A stretch of DNA of 64,000 nucleotides from Tetradesmus obliquus (taxonomy: Eukaryota > Chlorophyta > Chlorophyceae > Sphaeropleales > Scenedesmaceae). Made by a program: the position numbers and the translations under genes. A model generated the notes under the pieces. That model worked only from the letters and a program-made list of their open reading frames with translations, did not search any database and had not been told where the DNA came from. The stretch spans positions 6,563,501-6,627,500 of the forward strand of contig CP126194.1 in the NCBI GenBank assembly GCA_030272155.1, given 5' to 3'. This document shows positions 23,658 to 35,500 of this stretch, one piece after another; position 1 is the stretch's first letter; each line of letters starts with the position of its first letter.

Positions 23658-24570
23658 AGTAGAACACTGAAAGAATGGTGCACAAGAGCAGCTCATGGCA
23701 CTCAGTCTGCTGCACATGGCCAGATGAACTGCGAAGGCGGGTAAGGTTAGTAGTGCCTGGAAGATGACGGTATATTGACGTATCGTGATGGCGGTAAGTG
23801 TGAGCAGAAGAAGCGGGAGAGCCTAAAAATTGACGGTGCTGCTGCAGTTTTAAATGAAAGTGGGCAGTGCCCACCAGCTGCGCGGTATAGTGATATGCCC
23901 CAGCCTGTGCAGGGAAGTATGGCCGGAGATGGGTGTGGTGCTCACTAATTGAAATGGGGGTAGAACATTGTGAAAGTGAGTAGGGAGTAATTCTACTGTG
24001 GCTGGTGCAATGTAGGATGTTTCGTCAGAAACAGAGTATTGGGCATTGGCAGCCGCTGTGACATGCGGTGCAAAATTTGCCACCGAATGTTGGCAGAAGT
24101 GGGAATCATGGAAAGTGGCCAAGATGATCTGTGATCTTGTTGAGAAAGTTGGTGGTGCAGTACAGGCTGATTAATGTGTAACAGAGGATCGTAACATGTG
24201 ATGGGGGTTGTGACAGGAGAGGTAGAGTGAGAGGGTAGTACTGACTATACTACGACTCCTGTGCACATTCGGATGAATATTGAACATACCCGGCCAAATA
24301 CGTCGACCATCTCCCCCAACATATCTGTACACACAATACTGTGTCTAGTCTGCCAGATCCAGTGCTTGTGACAGTATGTGACCAGTAAATACAGGTGATA
24401 AAAAGTGCACACTGGATACTGTCTCCAGGCCAAAAGAGCCAGTGCTTGTGATAATGTTGCCAGTATAACTTGTAACAGCAGGTGACAGAAAATATACAAT
24501 AGCAACTGGGCAGGGGCAGGAGCAACTAGACAACAAATCACTCACGTCATTGTATATTGTGCAAGCAGCA

Positions 24571-24618
<48 letters not shown>

Positions 24619-25190
24619 GGTGACATCAGCGTGGGGTCATAGCATAATGTCCTTGATCAAGGTCATGACCCACCCAACAGTGCAGCACTGAAGCGGTTAC
24701 ACTGTGGCTGCTCAATGCCATCATGCCAGTGCAAATTGACCCCAAACAAAACAAGCCCGTAACACCTGATGATCATTTCCTGGATATCACTTGACGCAAC
24801 TGCAGACACGCCTTGATGAAAGGACAAGTGCGAGCGCGATCGAAGCCGAAAGGAGACAGCAGCAAGACATATAAAGCATTTACATCGTCATTCCGTACGA
24901 TCTATGCACCGCTGATCACACGCAACTCGTGGCTGCAGGCAGCTGCGAAGCAGCGCAAGTACTACCATGGCAGCCGTTGCAACCGTGACATCAGCAACTC
25001 ATCATGCGTCTGACAAGCCACAAACATTTTCGACCATACATTGATCCCACAAATAGCCTTTCTTGCTGGTGCCGTACGTGCATGAATCAATTGTACGCTT
25101 GTAACCGTCGACATCAAATTTGCTAACCAGCTGCGGAACTTGCGCGTTGACTAGGGCATTATCCCTCCATAAAAGTTGTAACAGAGCAAA
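23658..25190. other. spacer between ELIP-A and ELIP-B
   Basis: About 1.5 kb without a recognisable gene. It holds a (CAG)n tract at 24572-24615 and an AT-richer zone at 24250-24500 with short internal repeats (ccagtgcttgtga occurs at about 24358 and 24438). TATATAAA-like sequence near 24869 and TCCATAAAA near 25166 are candidate ELIP-B promoter elements. Confidence 0.45.
24572..24615 (+). repeat. (CAG)n microsatellite
   Basis: About 14-15 perfect CAG units in the spacer after ELIP-A; not in any coding frame I can support. Confidence 0.9.
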
Positions 25191-27090
25191 ATGATCGCAA
25201 CTACATCATCTCGTGCCGGCCTGTCAATGAACCGTCTTGGCTTGGGCTGTTCGCGGCAATCTGCATTGCCAGGCGCCATTACCTCAAAGCAGCAGCGCAG
25301 GGTGGTGATGCGTTTCAAAGAAGACGACTCCGCACTCGATGTGCAGTCAAGTTTGAAAGCAGTGCAGCAGGAGCTGGAGCAGCTGCCATTCGCTGCGCCT
25401 CGCAGGGGTTCAGGCACCAGGCTGTCTCCTGAGCAGCAGCAGGAGGTGGGGACACGCACACAGTGTACAGCAGCAGCTGTTTGCGGCCTTGGCATCATTG
25501 CCTTGTCCTTCGGTGCCAGGTTCTCAGACAACCCTGCTTGCTTGGTGATTGAAAAACAGAACTGCACCATTTGCAGCAGGGTGTCCTGTGCATTGGCTTG
25601 CCAGGCCAGACTTGAGGATGCCTGCTGCAGTGCATTTGCCACAGAAACAGTGCATGCACTGTAGAGCCATATATACACAAGTATGCTTGTCTTTCACCTT
25701 GACGCCCCACCTCTGCAGATAATGAACTCGGAGCCGTTCAACATCTCTCCTCGCATGGCTGAGCTGCGTGCTGACATGGGCAAGTCAGCAGCAAACAACC
25801 TGTCAACACTGTCCACCTTTGACGGCCCAGCACCAGAGACCATCAACGGTGCGTGACACCTGAGCTCCCAACGGCAACCATATGTTTATTTTTAGGCAGC
25901 ATATCGCTTTCGAATGCAGCTGCCCTACGTGCACTGTGGTTTGGAGAAGCTGCTGCTGACAGACAGAGACGACGTGTTGCTGAATCACCCAGCTAACAGT
26001 AGGCAGGGCTTGCTTACACCCACTGCTGTGCTTTTGTCACTCAGCTGCAGCTGCAACTTGAAGCGCTATTTTATCTACCTTAGCAAGTCAACATCTCACA
26101 TACAACCCGCATTTGCACACTGCCTGCTCACAGGCCGCCTGGCAATGCTGGGTGTGGTGGCTGGCCTGGCTGGTGGGTACTCCACAGTCAGGACAAGTGT
26201 CACTCAATCCGCGGCATTGCTGCTGTGCTGGCTTGTTTTCTTGCAGGTTGCCTGGCACTGCTGGGTGTGGTGGCTGGCCTGGCTGGCAAACAATTCACAA
26301 TCAGACAATGTGTCACTCAGTACGCGGCGTTGCTGCTGTACTGCCTTGTTTTCTTGCAGGCCGCCTGGCAATGCTTGGTGTGGTGGCTGGCCTGGCTGGC
26401 GAGTGGTCCACTGGCATGGGCCTGGCACAGCAGACTGCAGACCACCCAGCGGTGGTGTTTGCAAGCTACGTCATCCTGGCTATTGCCACCTACACGCCAC
26501 TCATCAAGTAAGCGGATGGCATGACAGCGGCTGTGTGTGCATAGCAGCCTGTACAAGCCGACTTGCAGGCGCTGTACCTGTGTGGCAGAGGAGAGGCACC
26601 TCTTGTCCAGCGCATGTGTACATTTTGTTGTTTGTGCAGATCACATCTTCGCAACACCACTTTTGCACATTTTTTTGCGTAAGCTGAGAGCATGGACTGT
26701 TGCTTTGCCGGCTCATTGCTGCTGCTGCTGCGGCTGCTGCTGCTGCTGTCCATGGCTGCTGCAGGGGCTACACGCGCAAGGAGCCCTTTGCCAACACCAT
26801 CCTGGACCTCAACTGGAGCCCCAAGGCAGAAAACTGGAACGGCAGGTGTGAACGAAGTCTGTGTTACAGCCCGCTCAGCGTTGGTGCACCAGCATCGAGG
26901 TGACGCACGTCGCAAATCAATGAACAGCATCATTCCTTCCAAGATTGTAAGGGCGTGCACGTACTGTGTGCTGACGGTTCCAAGAAATGCAACTCATAGC
27001 AAGTGACAGCGTTGCTTGGACTTGGTATGTTGACTGGTGCTGGACCAACAGGTTATGAGTCAGAGGTAGCACACCTAACCGCTGTGCTGG

Positions 27091-27124
<34 letters not shown>

Positions 27125-27278
27125 ACTGGTGCTGCTGCTGCCTACTTCCCCCCTCCCCCCCCCCTCCAGGCTGGCCATGCTGGGCTTCAGCGGCATGATC
27201 CTGACTGAGGCGCTGAGTGGGCTCAACACGCTGCAGGCCTGGGGGCTGCAGCCCACCAACTTTACCGGCTTCCACTGA
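25191..27278 (+). CDS. early light-induced protein (ELIP-B)
   Basis: Exons 25191-25445, 25719-25848, 26360-26507, 26765-26845 and 27170-27278 give 240 aa. Exons 3, 4 and 5 have exactly the lengths of those in ELIP-A (148, 81, 109) and all phases match. The N-terminal transit region (RQSALPGAITSKQQRRVVMRF) is longer and Gln/Glu-rich. Helix 1 reads ETINGRLAMLGVVAGLAGE, helix 2 VVFASYVILAIATYTPLIK, helix 3 GRLAMLGFSGMILTEALSG, and the end is TLQAWGLQPTNFTGFH. It acts in the thylakoid membrane in photoprotection, by family knowledge. Only the third of three possible exon 3 starts continues into coding sequence, so 26360 was chosen. The last acceptor follows a C-rich stretch. Confidence 0.93.
26134..26400 (+). 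repeat. three tandem copies of the ELIP-B exon 3 start
   Basis: Acceptor plus the first ~40 exonic bases (coding GRLAMLGVVAGLAG) occur at 26134, 26248 and 26360, spaced 114 and 112 bases. Each follows a usable cag acceptor. The middle copy has two codon changes (R to C, M to L). The first copy is followed by gtgggt, so a 40-base cassette could even behave as a small exon. Confidence 0.92.
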
Positions 27279-28689
27279 ATGTAGAAGAGAACAGAAGTGA
27301 TGGAAGGTGCATACTTGGTAGTGTTGAGTAGCTGTTGGTCTGAAGAAGATGGTTTGGGAATTGATTTGGGAACTGAGTGCTGTTGCCTGAAGACAACACT
27401 CTCTTTTGGCCACCTGGCATGCTGAGATACGTGCTGAGAAGCTGGCAGGTGTGAAGGAGAGATCTGGTACAGGGGTGCCAGTGTGTGCACAAGCACCTTG
27501 GCAAGCTGCAACATAAGCAATGGAGGGTTGCTGAATGGCTGGGCGCATGGGAGAAGGTGGTGTGTATTTCAATGACAGTGTGTTCTGAGAGGGGAAAGCT
27601 ACAGTTCTGTACACTGTACCTGGCCGGTGCGCTGTGACATGCGCGATTCTGTGCCACCGAACAGGGGTGCTTCTTGTAACAACGATGATGAAATATGGTG
27701 ACGTGTGGAAGGAAGCTTGCATAGAAGTTTGCTGAGCAAACGCAGGGAATGGAAGAACATGGCATCTGTTCAGCCGCTGCATTGAATACAACTGAAGGTG
27801 AACACAGATATAGTGTGCTGACAAAGCGATGCGTGCAAGGAAAGACTTCTTCAGGAGTCGAGATAGTGGCACAAAGGCGGCAGCAGCAGTAGCACGCAGC
27901 TGTGTCAGCAGCAGCAGCTGTACACATGTGGCAGCACCACCAGGTGAGAGCAAGCGATGATACGTCAATATCGGAGATGAAACACTCTGCAAGGGATTCA
28001 CCGCAGCATATGTCATCAAAGGCGACAGCAGTGCTTCAAGCATGCAAGCGTTTGCATTCTCCTCACAGCACCTGGCAGAACTGCATAGCGTAGACATTGA
28101 CGGGCAAGAAAGCAGCCAGGGCAAAGGATCACATGCAGAACAGCAAAATGATGTAAGTACGCAGCCTAGATACATGTGAATTCAATTTAAGTATACAATG
28201 CAGGTGTATTTCTAGTGTGTCTCCCTGCTGCTACTGCTGAGATCCCCATGGCCAGGCTGGGGCTGCAAGCATACTGCAGATTGCTGGTGCCTGAACTGCA
28301 GGAAGCTCGGCCAGCTCCAGTCCCAGCGTTCGCTTGCGCATGTGCCCAAAACTATATCCGGTTTTTCGCTCGTTTCCCAATGCTCTGGGCTGCGCTTAGC
28401 GTCCGGGCCGCTTGTGAAATGAGTGTCATGGCCGTTGCGGGCGTTGACATGGTTACACTGATGATGTCACCAGGCTCCCTGGCAGTATCTCGTACGTCAC
28501 GTACGTCATGTTGATCAACGGTCTTTCTCCTGGCCTGTATTCATCCTGGAGGTGCAGTCCTCATAGATAAGCATGTCTCAAGTCGCTGAGCTGGCAGCTG
28601 TACACGACAACTTCGCAAGCAAAAGAACTGTCTCTCTTGATCTGCCACGAAACGCTTTATAGGTTAAAACGCTCCCACACATCAGAAAA
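27279..28689. other. spacer between ELIP-B and ELIP-C
   Basis: About 1.4 kb with no recognisable gene. A 366-codon minus-strand frame (27075-28175) runs antisense through the last ELIP-B exon and its 3' region and shows no protein-like motif. A short block (cgctgtgacatgcg ... gccaccgaa, about 27630-27662) matches the ELIP-A 3' region at about 24052-24088. Confidence 0.45.
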
Positions 28690-30368
28690 ATGCTTACACA
28701 ACCTGCACTTCCTGTGCGTGTGGCTCGCGGCCCGGGCTCTTCCCGCCCCTCAGCAGCTGCATTTCCTCTCACACGCAGCACCCAGCAGCGCAGCGTCGTT
28801 GTGCGCTTCAAGGAAAGCGACAGCAAGAATGTCGATGCGTTGAAGCAGGAGCTGGAGCAGCAGCTGCAGCAAGATGCTCAGGCACAGGACCTGAAGCAGC
28901 AGCCGCTGCAGCCCCTGTTTGCCCCATCAGAGCCCAAGCTGTCTCCACAGCAGTACAAAGAGGTGAGCGAGCTGCTGCTGCCTCTGTTGTTGCTTATCTG
29001 CTTCGGAAAGGTTGCATAAAGCATGCATCCTCCCAAGTTTCGTCGATCTTTACACCGCTGATCCCAGCTTCACTGTCAGTGGCTCACCTGGCCCCCATTC
29101 CTGCAAGCATGCCCTGCTGCTGCCCTGACAGCAGCAGCAACCTACAGCGCCGTGCATTGCCCACAACCTACAGCGCTGCAATACACACATCCCCCTGCAG
29201 GTGATCACCAAGGAGCCCGGCAACATCTCACCCCGCCTGGCTGAGATGCGTGCAGACATGGGCACGGCAGTCAACGACATCTCCATCATGCAGACCTTTG
29301 ACGGCCCAGCGCCAGAGACCATCAACGGTAAGTGACAAGGCGGCACCTCAGCCGTTTTTACTTTGGATAAATTTATGCTACGCTAACACAATTAACCTGT
29401 CAGCAGCAGCCTCTGTAGCTTTGAGAAGCTGCGACCTGCTGTTCTGCAGTCGCATGGCAAGCATGCAGCAAACAGTTGCAGAGCTGGTTGCACTGCAGTT
29501 GCAGAGCAAGCAAAGTGGTTCACGCAGTTCTTTATATTCCTGCTGCACTAATGCGCTGCTTCGCTCTGCAGGCCGCCTGGCAATGCTGGGTGTCGTGACT
29601 GGTCTGGCTGGCGAGTACTTCACTGGACTGGGCCTGCAGCAGCAGACTGCGGATCACCCAGCCACGGTGCTGGCGAGCTTTGTGCTCATGTCTGTTGCGA
29701 CATATGCCCCTCTCGTCAAGTGAGTGGATTGGATTGTAGTGCTGATGTGCTGCAAACCTGTCGGTGCACATCCGCTTGTACAGTGGGCGCATTGTAAAGC
29801 ATTTTGCCGTTGTGCCTTGTTATGTACAAGCGCGCGTCGTGCCCGCTGTGGTTCCCGACCGGTACCACTGTGCTGCTGTCGAACATTGTGCAAGCGCCTA
29901 CACCCGCGAGCCCTTTGCTGAGCACCTGCCGTTCTGCTGCCTGCACCTGTGCTCTGCTGTTTTCTCAGGGGCTATACGCGCAAGGAGCCCTTTGCCAACA
30001 CCTTCCTGGGCCTGAACTGGTCACCAAAGGCAGAAAACTGGAACGGCAGGTGGGCGAGGCTGGGCATGCATATTCAAGATGGTATAGTCCTTATGAATTG
30101 GAAGGATCATGGCTCAGCCGCATAGCCAGTCTCGGTTCTATTGCACTTGCATAACTGCAGGACTACTGTATGCAGCTTAGGATAAAATTGTCCTTTGCTG
30201 CTTCTGGCGGCTGTGCTGACTGCTGCTGCTGCTGCTGCTGCTGCTGCCCCCCCCCAAAGGCTGGCCATGCTGGGCTTCACCGGCATGATCCTGACCGAGG
30301 CCCTCAGTGGGCTCAACACACTGCAGGCCTGGGGGCTGCAGCCGACCAACTTCACGGGGTTCCACTGA
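28690..30368 (+). CDS. early light-induced protein (ELIP-C)
   Basis: Exons 28690-28962, 29201-29327, 29572-29719, 29969-30049 and 30260-30368 give 245 aa. Exon lengths 127, 148, 81 and 109 repeat those of ELIP-A. The transit peptide (MLTQPALPVRVARGPGSSR) leads into a Gln/Glu-rich stretch (ALKQELEQQLQQDAQAQDL), then LSPQQYKEVITKEPGNISP, helix 1 ETINGRLAMLGVVTGLAGE, helix 2 VLASFVLMSVATYAPLVK, helix 3 RLAMLGFTGMILTEALSG and TLQAWGLQPTNFTGFH. ELIP-B and ELIP-C share the last two-thirds more closely than either shares with ELIP-A. The last intron ends in AAAG after a C-rich run, a less common acceptor. A decoy copy of the exon 4 start lies at about 29896. Confidence 0.93.
29896..29925 (+). repeat. 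decoy copy of ELIP-C exon 4 start
   Basis: Codes TYTREPFAEH, a diverged copy of the exon 4 start GYTRKEPFANTF at 29969, in the intron just before it. The acceptor of the copy is not preserved as AG immediately before it. Confidence 0.65.
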
Positions 30369-31266
30369 ACTTGAAATGGTTGGCTGATGGCTACTACAAA
30401 TTGGCACATGGCTGCCAGCTGGGCTGTTGTACATGTCTGCAAATGTGGCGGGTAATGAGCTGGGAGGGAAGTGCAGCTGTGGCTGTCCTCATGCACCGGT
30501 CGAGATGCCGTGTGTGCTGGACATGTGGCAAAATGACACTGTGCTGTGACCATTGAAACATTTGGTGATTTCTTGGGCAAGTTGTGCTGAGTTGTAGATG
30601 GTGTCGTAGGTGAGGGAGCAGCACTCAATTGCATGATGTGCTTGCGAACATTACGGTGACTGTTAGGGTACCCAGATAGTAGCAGGTGACTTGTGAGCTG
30701 TGGCAGTCCAGTTGAGTTGCTGCCCCCTAGTGGGCCAAGGTAGTTGTGAATCCAAGTACATGTGTAACTGTTTACATCCACTGCCCGCACCGCATCATCA
30801 ACTGTCAAAACCATCATGGGCATCACCACCAGCACATACTATGAGGGGAAGCTGAATGTTATGCGACACATGCAAACGGACAGTGCAAACTAGTGCCACA
30901 AGCACCACGTACGTCAGCGAAGGATATCTTTCTTCTACCTGAGCTGAGCTGGCACCCTTGTCATCCGTACATCTTTTCACACCAACAGCAGCATGCACAA
31001 GCCCTGTGACGCACAGTCATCTGCAGGAAGCGTGCACAAACAGTCAAGGTGCCAAATTTCAGCAACGCATGAAAGCCATGAAAGGCAGGCCTCAACCCAA
31101 ACCCTACTGCATCAGTACCCAGCAGCCGTGCATCCTGCTGCACTATATACACATTCAAGATGCATTCTACAGCATGCAGCCGCTGCTCACTCTACTTGTG
31201 ACAATGATGACTGTAAAATGAGTCAACAGCACCGCAAGTCAGACATGGAAGCAGCTGCTCAAGGCG
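30369..31266. other. convergent spacer ELIP-C / HDAC, no gene seen
   Basis: About 900 bases between two converging genes, holding both 3' UTRs. No recognisable ORF on either strand. Confidence 0.5.
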
Positions 31267-32470
31267 TTACTCCGCCCGCTTCGCAACATCTGTGCCAGAG
31301 TGCTGTGCTGCATCTGCCTGCACAGTACCTCGACCTGGATCCTGTGCTGATGGCACTGCTGCTGCTGCTGCTGTCTTGCTGGCATCTGCTGCAGCAGGCG
31401 CTGAGTTTGCAGCACCTACTGAAGTAGCCTGAGCGGCTGGTGTTATGGTTATGGTGATCATTGGCGCTGCTGCTGCTGCCTTCCTTGTAACTGGAGGGTC
31501 TGCTGCATCAGCTGCCTTTGGCACTGCTGCCCCGTTCCCTCCCTGCTCACTGGCCCCCGCAGCACCACTTTCAGCTGCTGCTGCTGCTGCTGGTGGGGTC
31601 GCTGCTGCTGCTGCCGCCTTATGTGCTTCCTTGAGCTGCTGCTTCACGCCCTTAGCCCCAACCCAATCCAGATGCTGTGAGCCCACTTCCTCATCAATCT
31701 GCTCCAAGCCCCAATTGGTGCTGCTTGAGGAAGCAGCAGCAGCAGCAGAGCCTGCAGGGGTCTCTGCATCATCGCTGCCGCTGCCGCTGTCTACTGTATC
31801 AGTGTCATCCATGAACCCTCCAGCCGACCAGCTGCCGTCGCTGCTGCTGCTGCTGCTGCTGCTTGGGCCAGCGCCAGAAGCTGCAGCAGCTGCGTCTGCC
31901 TCTGCTGCTACAGCGTCTGCTACCTCTGTTCCCACTACTGCTGCGTCTGCAGCAGCATCCGTTGCCGCCTGCTGTTCTGCTGCCTCTGCCTCTGCAGTCG
32001 CCAGTGCAGCAGCCCCATCCTTCTCCTGCTTCACTGCCGCTGCCGCCTGCTGCTCTGCTGCTGTTGCTGCTGCTCGCAGCTGCTCCTGAAGCTGCTCTTC
32101 CAGCTGCCGCTGCTTTGCAGCTGCAATTTTCTGGTCCAGCAACTCCAGCACTTGCTGCAGCAGGTCTGGTGCTTCGCTGATGGCTGCAACCACCTCTTCT
32201 GGCTCAAAGTCATCTACTGATGTAGAGGCCTGGCCTGGCTGCTCGCCCTGCACTGCAGTGGCTGCAAGTGGCAGGTGGCAGTGAGCAGCAGGATAACCAG
32301 GTGGGTACAGAGTATGGTGGCAAATGAGTGTACAAGCATCCTTGGCAGGTGAACTCTACTTGCGGCAGAAAGCTCCGCTTGCAGGTGCCTGCCTGCCTGC
32401 TGCATTAAATCACTGCCAACATGTGCTGCTGCAAGGGTGCGTGCATTGGCACATCATATATTCGGCTGAG

Positions 32471-32501
<31 letters not shown>

Positions 32502-35500
32502 CAGCGGCTCACCTAGCACCGCAGCAAACTCGCCCTCCTGCAGTTCCTGCTCCTCCTCCTCCCCATCTTCACTGTCACCTGCATCAACTTCATACCCCTC
32601 ATCTTCCGACTCCTCCTCAACAACATCCTGAACTTCCTCCCACTCTTCACTGGAGGGAGTTCCTGCAAGCTGCAGGAAGTTCAGCATGCCCAGGCTCTGC
32701 CAGTGCTCCTGGTGCACCAGCAGTGTGCGCAGGATGGAGGACCAGCCGGTGACGCCGGCACACCTGCAGCAGCAGCAGCAGCAGCAGGGGCCTGGTTTAG
32801 CATAGCTGTCATGCGCCGAGTGTGGCACAAGCGTGCGCAGGATGGAGGACCAGCCGGTGACGCCAGCACACCTGCGGCAGCAGCAGCAGCAGCAGCTGCA
32901 GCAGAGGCCTGGTTCAGCACAGCTGTCATGCGCTCAGGTGGCACAATCCGCCCATTGTCAAGCCAGCTGGCAGCACACCCTCATACATGCCTGCACAGAG
33001 GCTGCTGCGGCAGCCCGGGTGCAGCCGACTGGTGCTGCAGCAGCACACCATGCTGCTGCCGCCCCCCTCAACCGCAGTCCTGCTGTCAAAGCAACCAGCC
33101 CACAAAGAAACACAAGGAGTCATGGAGCCGCCCACAACACCCTGCACCTTTGCCGCCCACAACTGCCTTACACTCTCGCCCACACGCACACGAACAACAA
33201 CACCCCCAACACCCCCAACACGCTCACCCACATGCACACAAACAAGCAGGAGCAATGCACACGCACCTTGTGCCTCTCAGCGGTGCAGGCCGCTCCCCGA
33301 GAAGAGCTCTGACGCAGGCCTCAGCAGAGGCTGCAGTGGCGGCCAGGTTGTAGCCTCCCTCCAGCAGCACACTGCTGCCGCCTCCAGACAGCAACCCTCC
33401 CGATAGTACAACCAATCCATACACACAGACACACATGGAGACTTGCATCCACCTCCATACCCACACCTCCTCAACACTCCCACCCACACGCACCTTGTGC
33501 CCCTCAGCGGTGCAGGCCGCTCCCCAAGGAGGCTCTGACACAAGCCTCCGCAGAGGCAGCAGTGGCAGCCAGGTTGTAGCCTCCCTCCAGCAGCAGACCA
33601 AGGGGGGGGCAAATTGTGTCCAACACGTACACACAGGCTCAACCACGCCTCCACACACCGAAACTCAAGCACCCTACTAGCACGCAAACACACAAAAGAA
33701 CGCCATGCGCACACAAACACGCAGCCCCGCCTACACACCTTGTGCCCCTCAGTGGTGCAGGCCGCTCCCCAAGAAGTGCCCGCACGCAGGCCTCAGCAGA
33801 GGCTGCAGTGGCGGCCAGGTTGTAGCCTCCCTCCAGCAGCACACAGCTGCCACCTCCAGACAACAACTCTTCCACTATTGCCAACCAATCCGTACTCACA
33901 AACACACATTAAGACTTGCATCCACCTCCATACCCACACCTCCCACCCACACGCACCTTGTGCCCCTCAGCGGTGCCGGCCGCTCCCCAAGAAGTGCCCT
34001 CACGCACGCTTCTGCAGAGGCAGCAGTGGCGGCCAGGTTGTAGCCTCCCTCTAGCAGCAGCCCCAGGGGGGCCAGGGGCCGCAGCAGTGCGGTAAGGTGA
34101 CCAAAGCATTCGGGATGTACACGGTAGTGGCCTGCGCAGGGTAGGCACACAAGGACATACACAGAGGTTAGGCACGTGGATGGATATAGAAGCAGCCCCA
34201 GGGAGGCTAGCGGCCGCAGCAGTGCAGTGAGGTGGCCGAAGCATTCCGGATGCACGCGGAAGTGGCCTGCGCAGGGGAATGCACACAAGTGCATGCATAG
34301 AGTTTAGGAGGGTGGGTATAGAAGCAGCCCCAGGGGGGCCAGGGGCCGCAGCAGTGCGGTGAGGTGGCCGAAGCATTCGGGGTGCACCCGGTAGTGGCCT
34401 GCACAGGGTTGGCACACATGAACATACACAGAGGTTAGGCACGTGGACGGGTATCGAAGCAGCCCCAGGGGGGCTAGCGGCCGCAGCAGTGCAGTGAGGT
34501 GGCCGAAGCATTCGGGGTGCACCCGGTAGTGGCCTGCACAGGGTAGGCACACATGGACATACACAGAGGTTAGGCACGTGGATGGATATAGAAGTAGCCC
34601 AGGGGAGCCAAGGGGCGCAGCAGCGCGGCAAGGTGGCTGCAGCAACAGTGCCTGGCAAAGATACTGTCGCAAATAGTCGCAAGCCCTAGGCTCACTCGCC
34701 CAGCGGGTTCTCGTCAGCCGGCAGACGCGAGGATGAGGTCTAGCAAAGAAGCACACCCCAAACCCTAACACCTGATTGAACTTTGCGAGCAAAACCCTAA
34801 GCCAGCTCACCCAAAGGGTCCTTGTCAGCTGCATCAAAGCCGGCAGACACCAGGATGAGGTCCGGCCTGAACTCGGCTGCAATGGGCAGCACCAGCATGT
34901 GCCAGGCTGTCAGGTAGTCGCCATCGGAGATGGGTGGCGCCTCCACCTGCAGCAGCAGTGGGGCAGCAGATAGACAGCATGCAAGTTCAATGATGGTGCA
35001 TCTTGGTTTCAACACAGCTTGTGTCAGCAGCACTCTGCATTACGCAACGTTGCCAGTGGTGTTATCAACGCAGCCATGGCTAGCCGCTGACTTGCCGCTG
35101 CAACCAGCAAATCACTTGTCGCACAACAGCTGACAAGCACAGCCTGCACCCAGCACTCAGATTAGTACAAATGCAGCGCACCTGGATGCGCCTGCCGCGC
35201 TTGTCCATCACGGAGGGCGGGCACCATGCCACATTGATGTTGCGGCCCCTGCCCCGCCCCACGCCCACATGCTCCGCAGGGCCACTGCTGGGGAAGAAGC
35301 CACTGCAGAAGCAGCACAACAAAAGCAGCACGGCAGGGCAGCGGCAGACCATAAAACAGCCGGTAAGCAGGTGGATGTACGCACAACACTAGCGAAAGAT
35401 GGACAAATGGCAGTGTGCGTGCCAAGCAGGGCCGTCTAGCACATGCTGAAAGAGGGAGCGCACAACTGCAGCACACCGCACAGCAGACTGTGACTGCACG

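Noticed and set aside
27075-28175. 366-codon minus-strand open frame
   Set aside because: It overlaps the last ELIP-B exon in antisense, has no recognisable motif, and its composition is that of a spacer.
32876-33000. Possible extra HDAC exon coding [17 protein letters not shown]
   Set aside because: The part after it is a duplicated exon start, and using it needs an acceptor that brings a stop into frame. The direct join 33957 to 32763 keeps phase.
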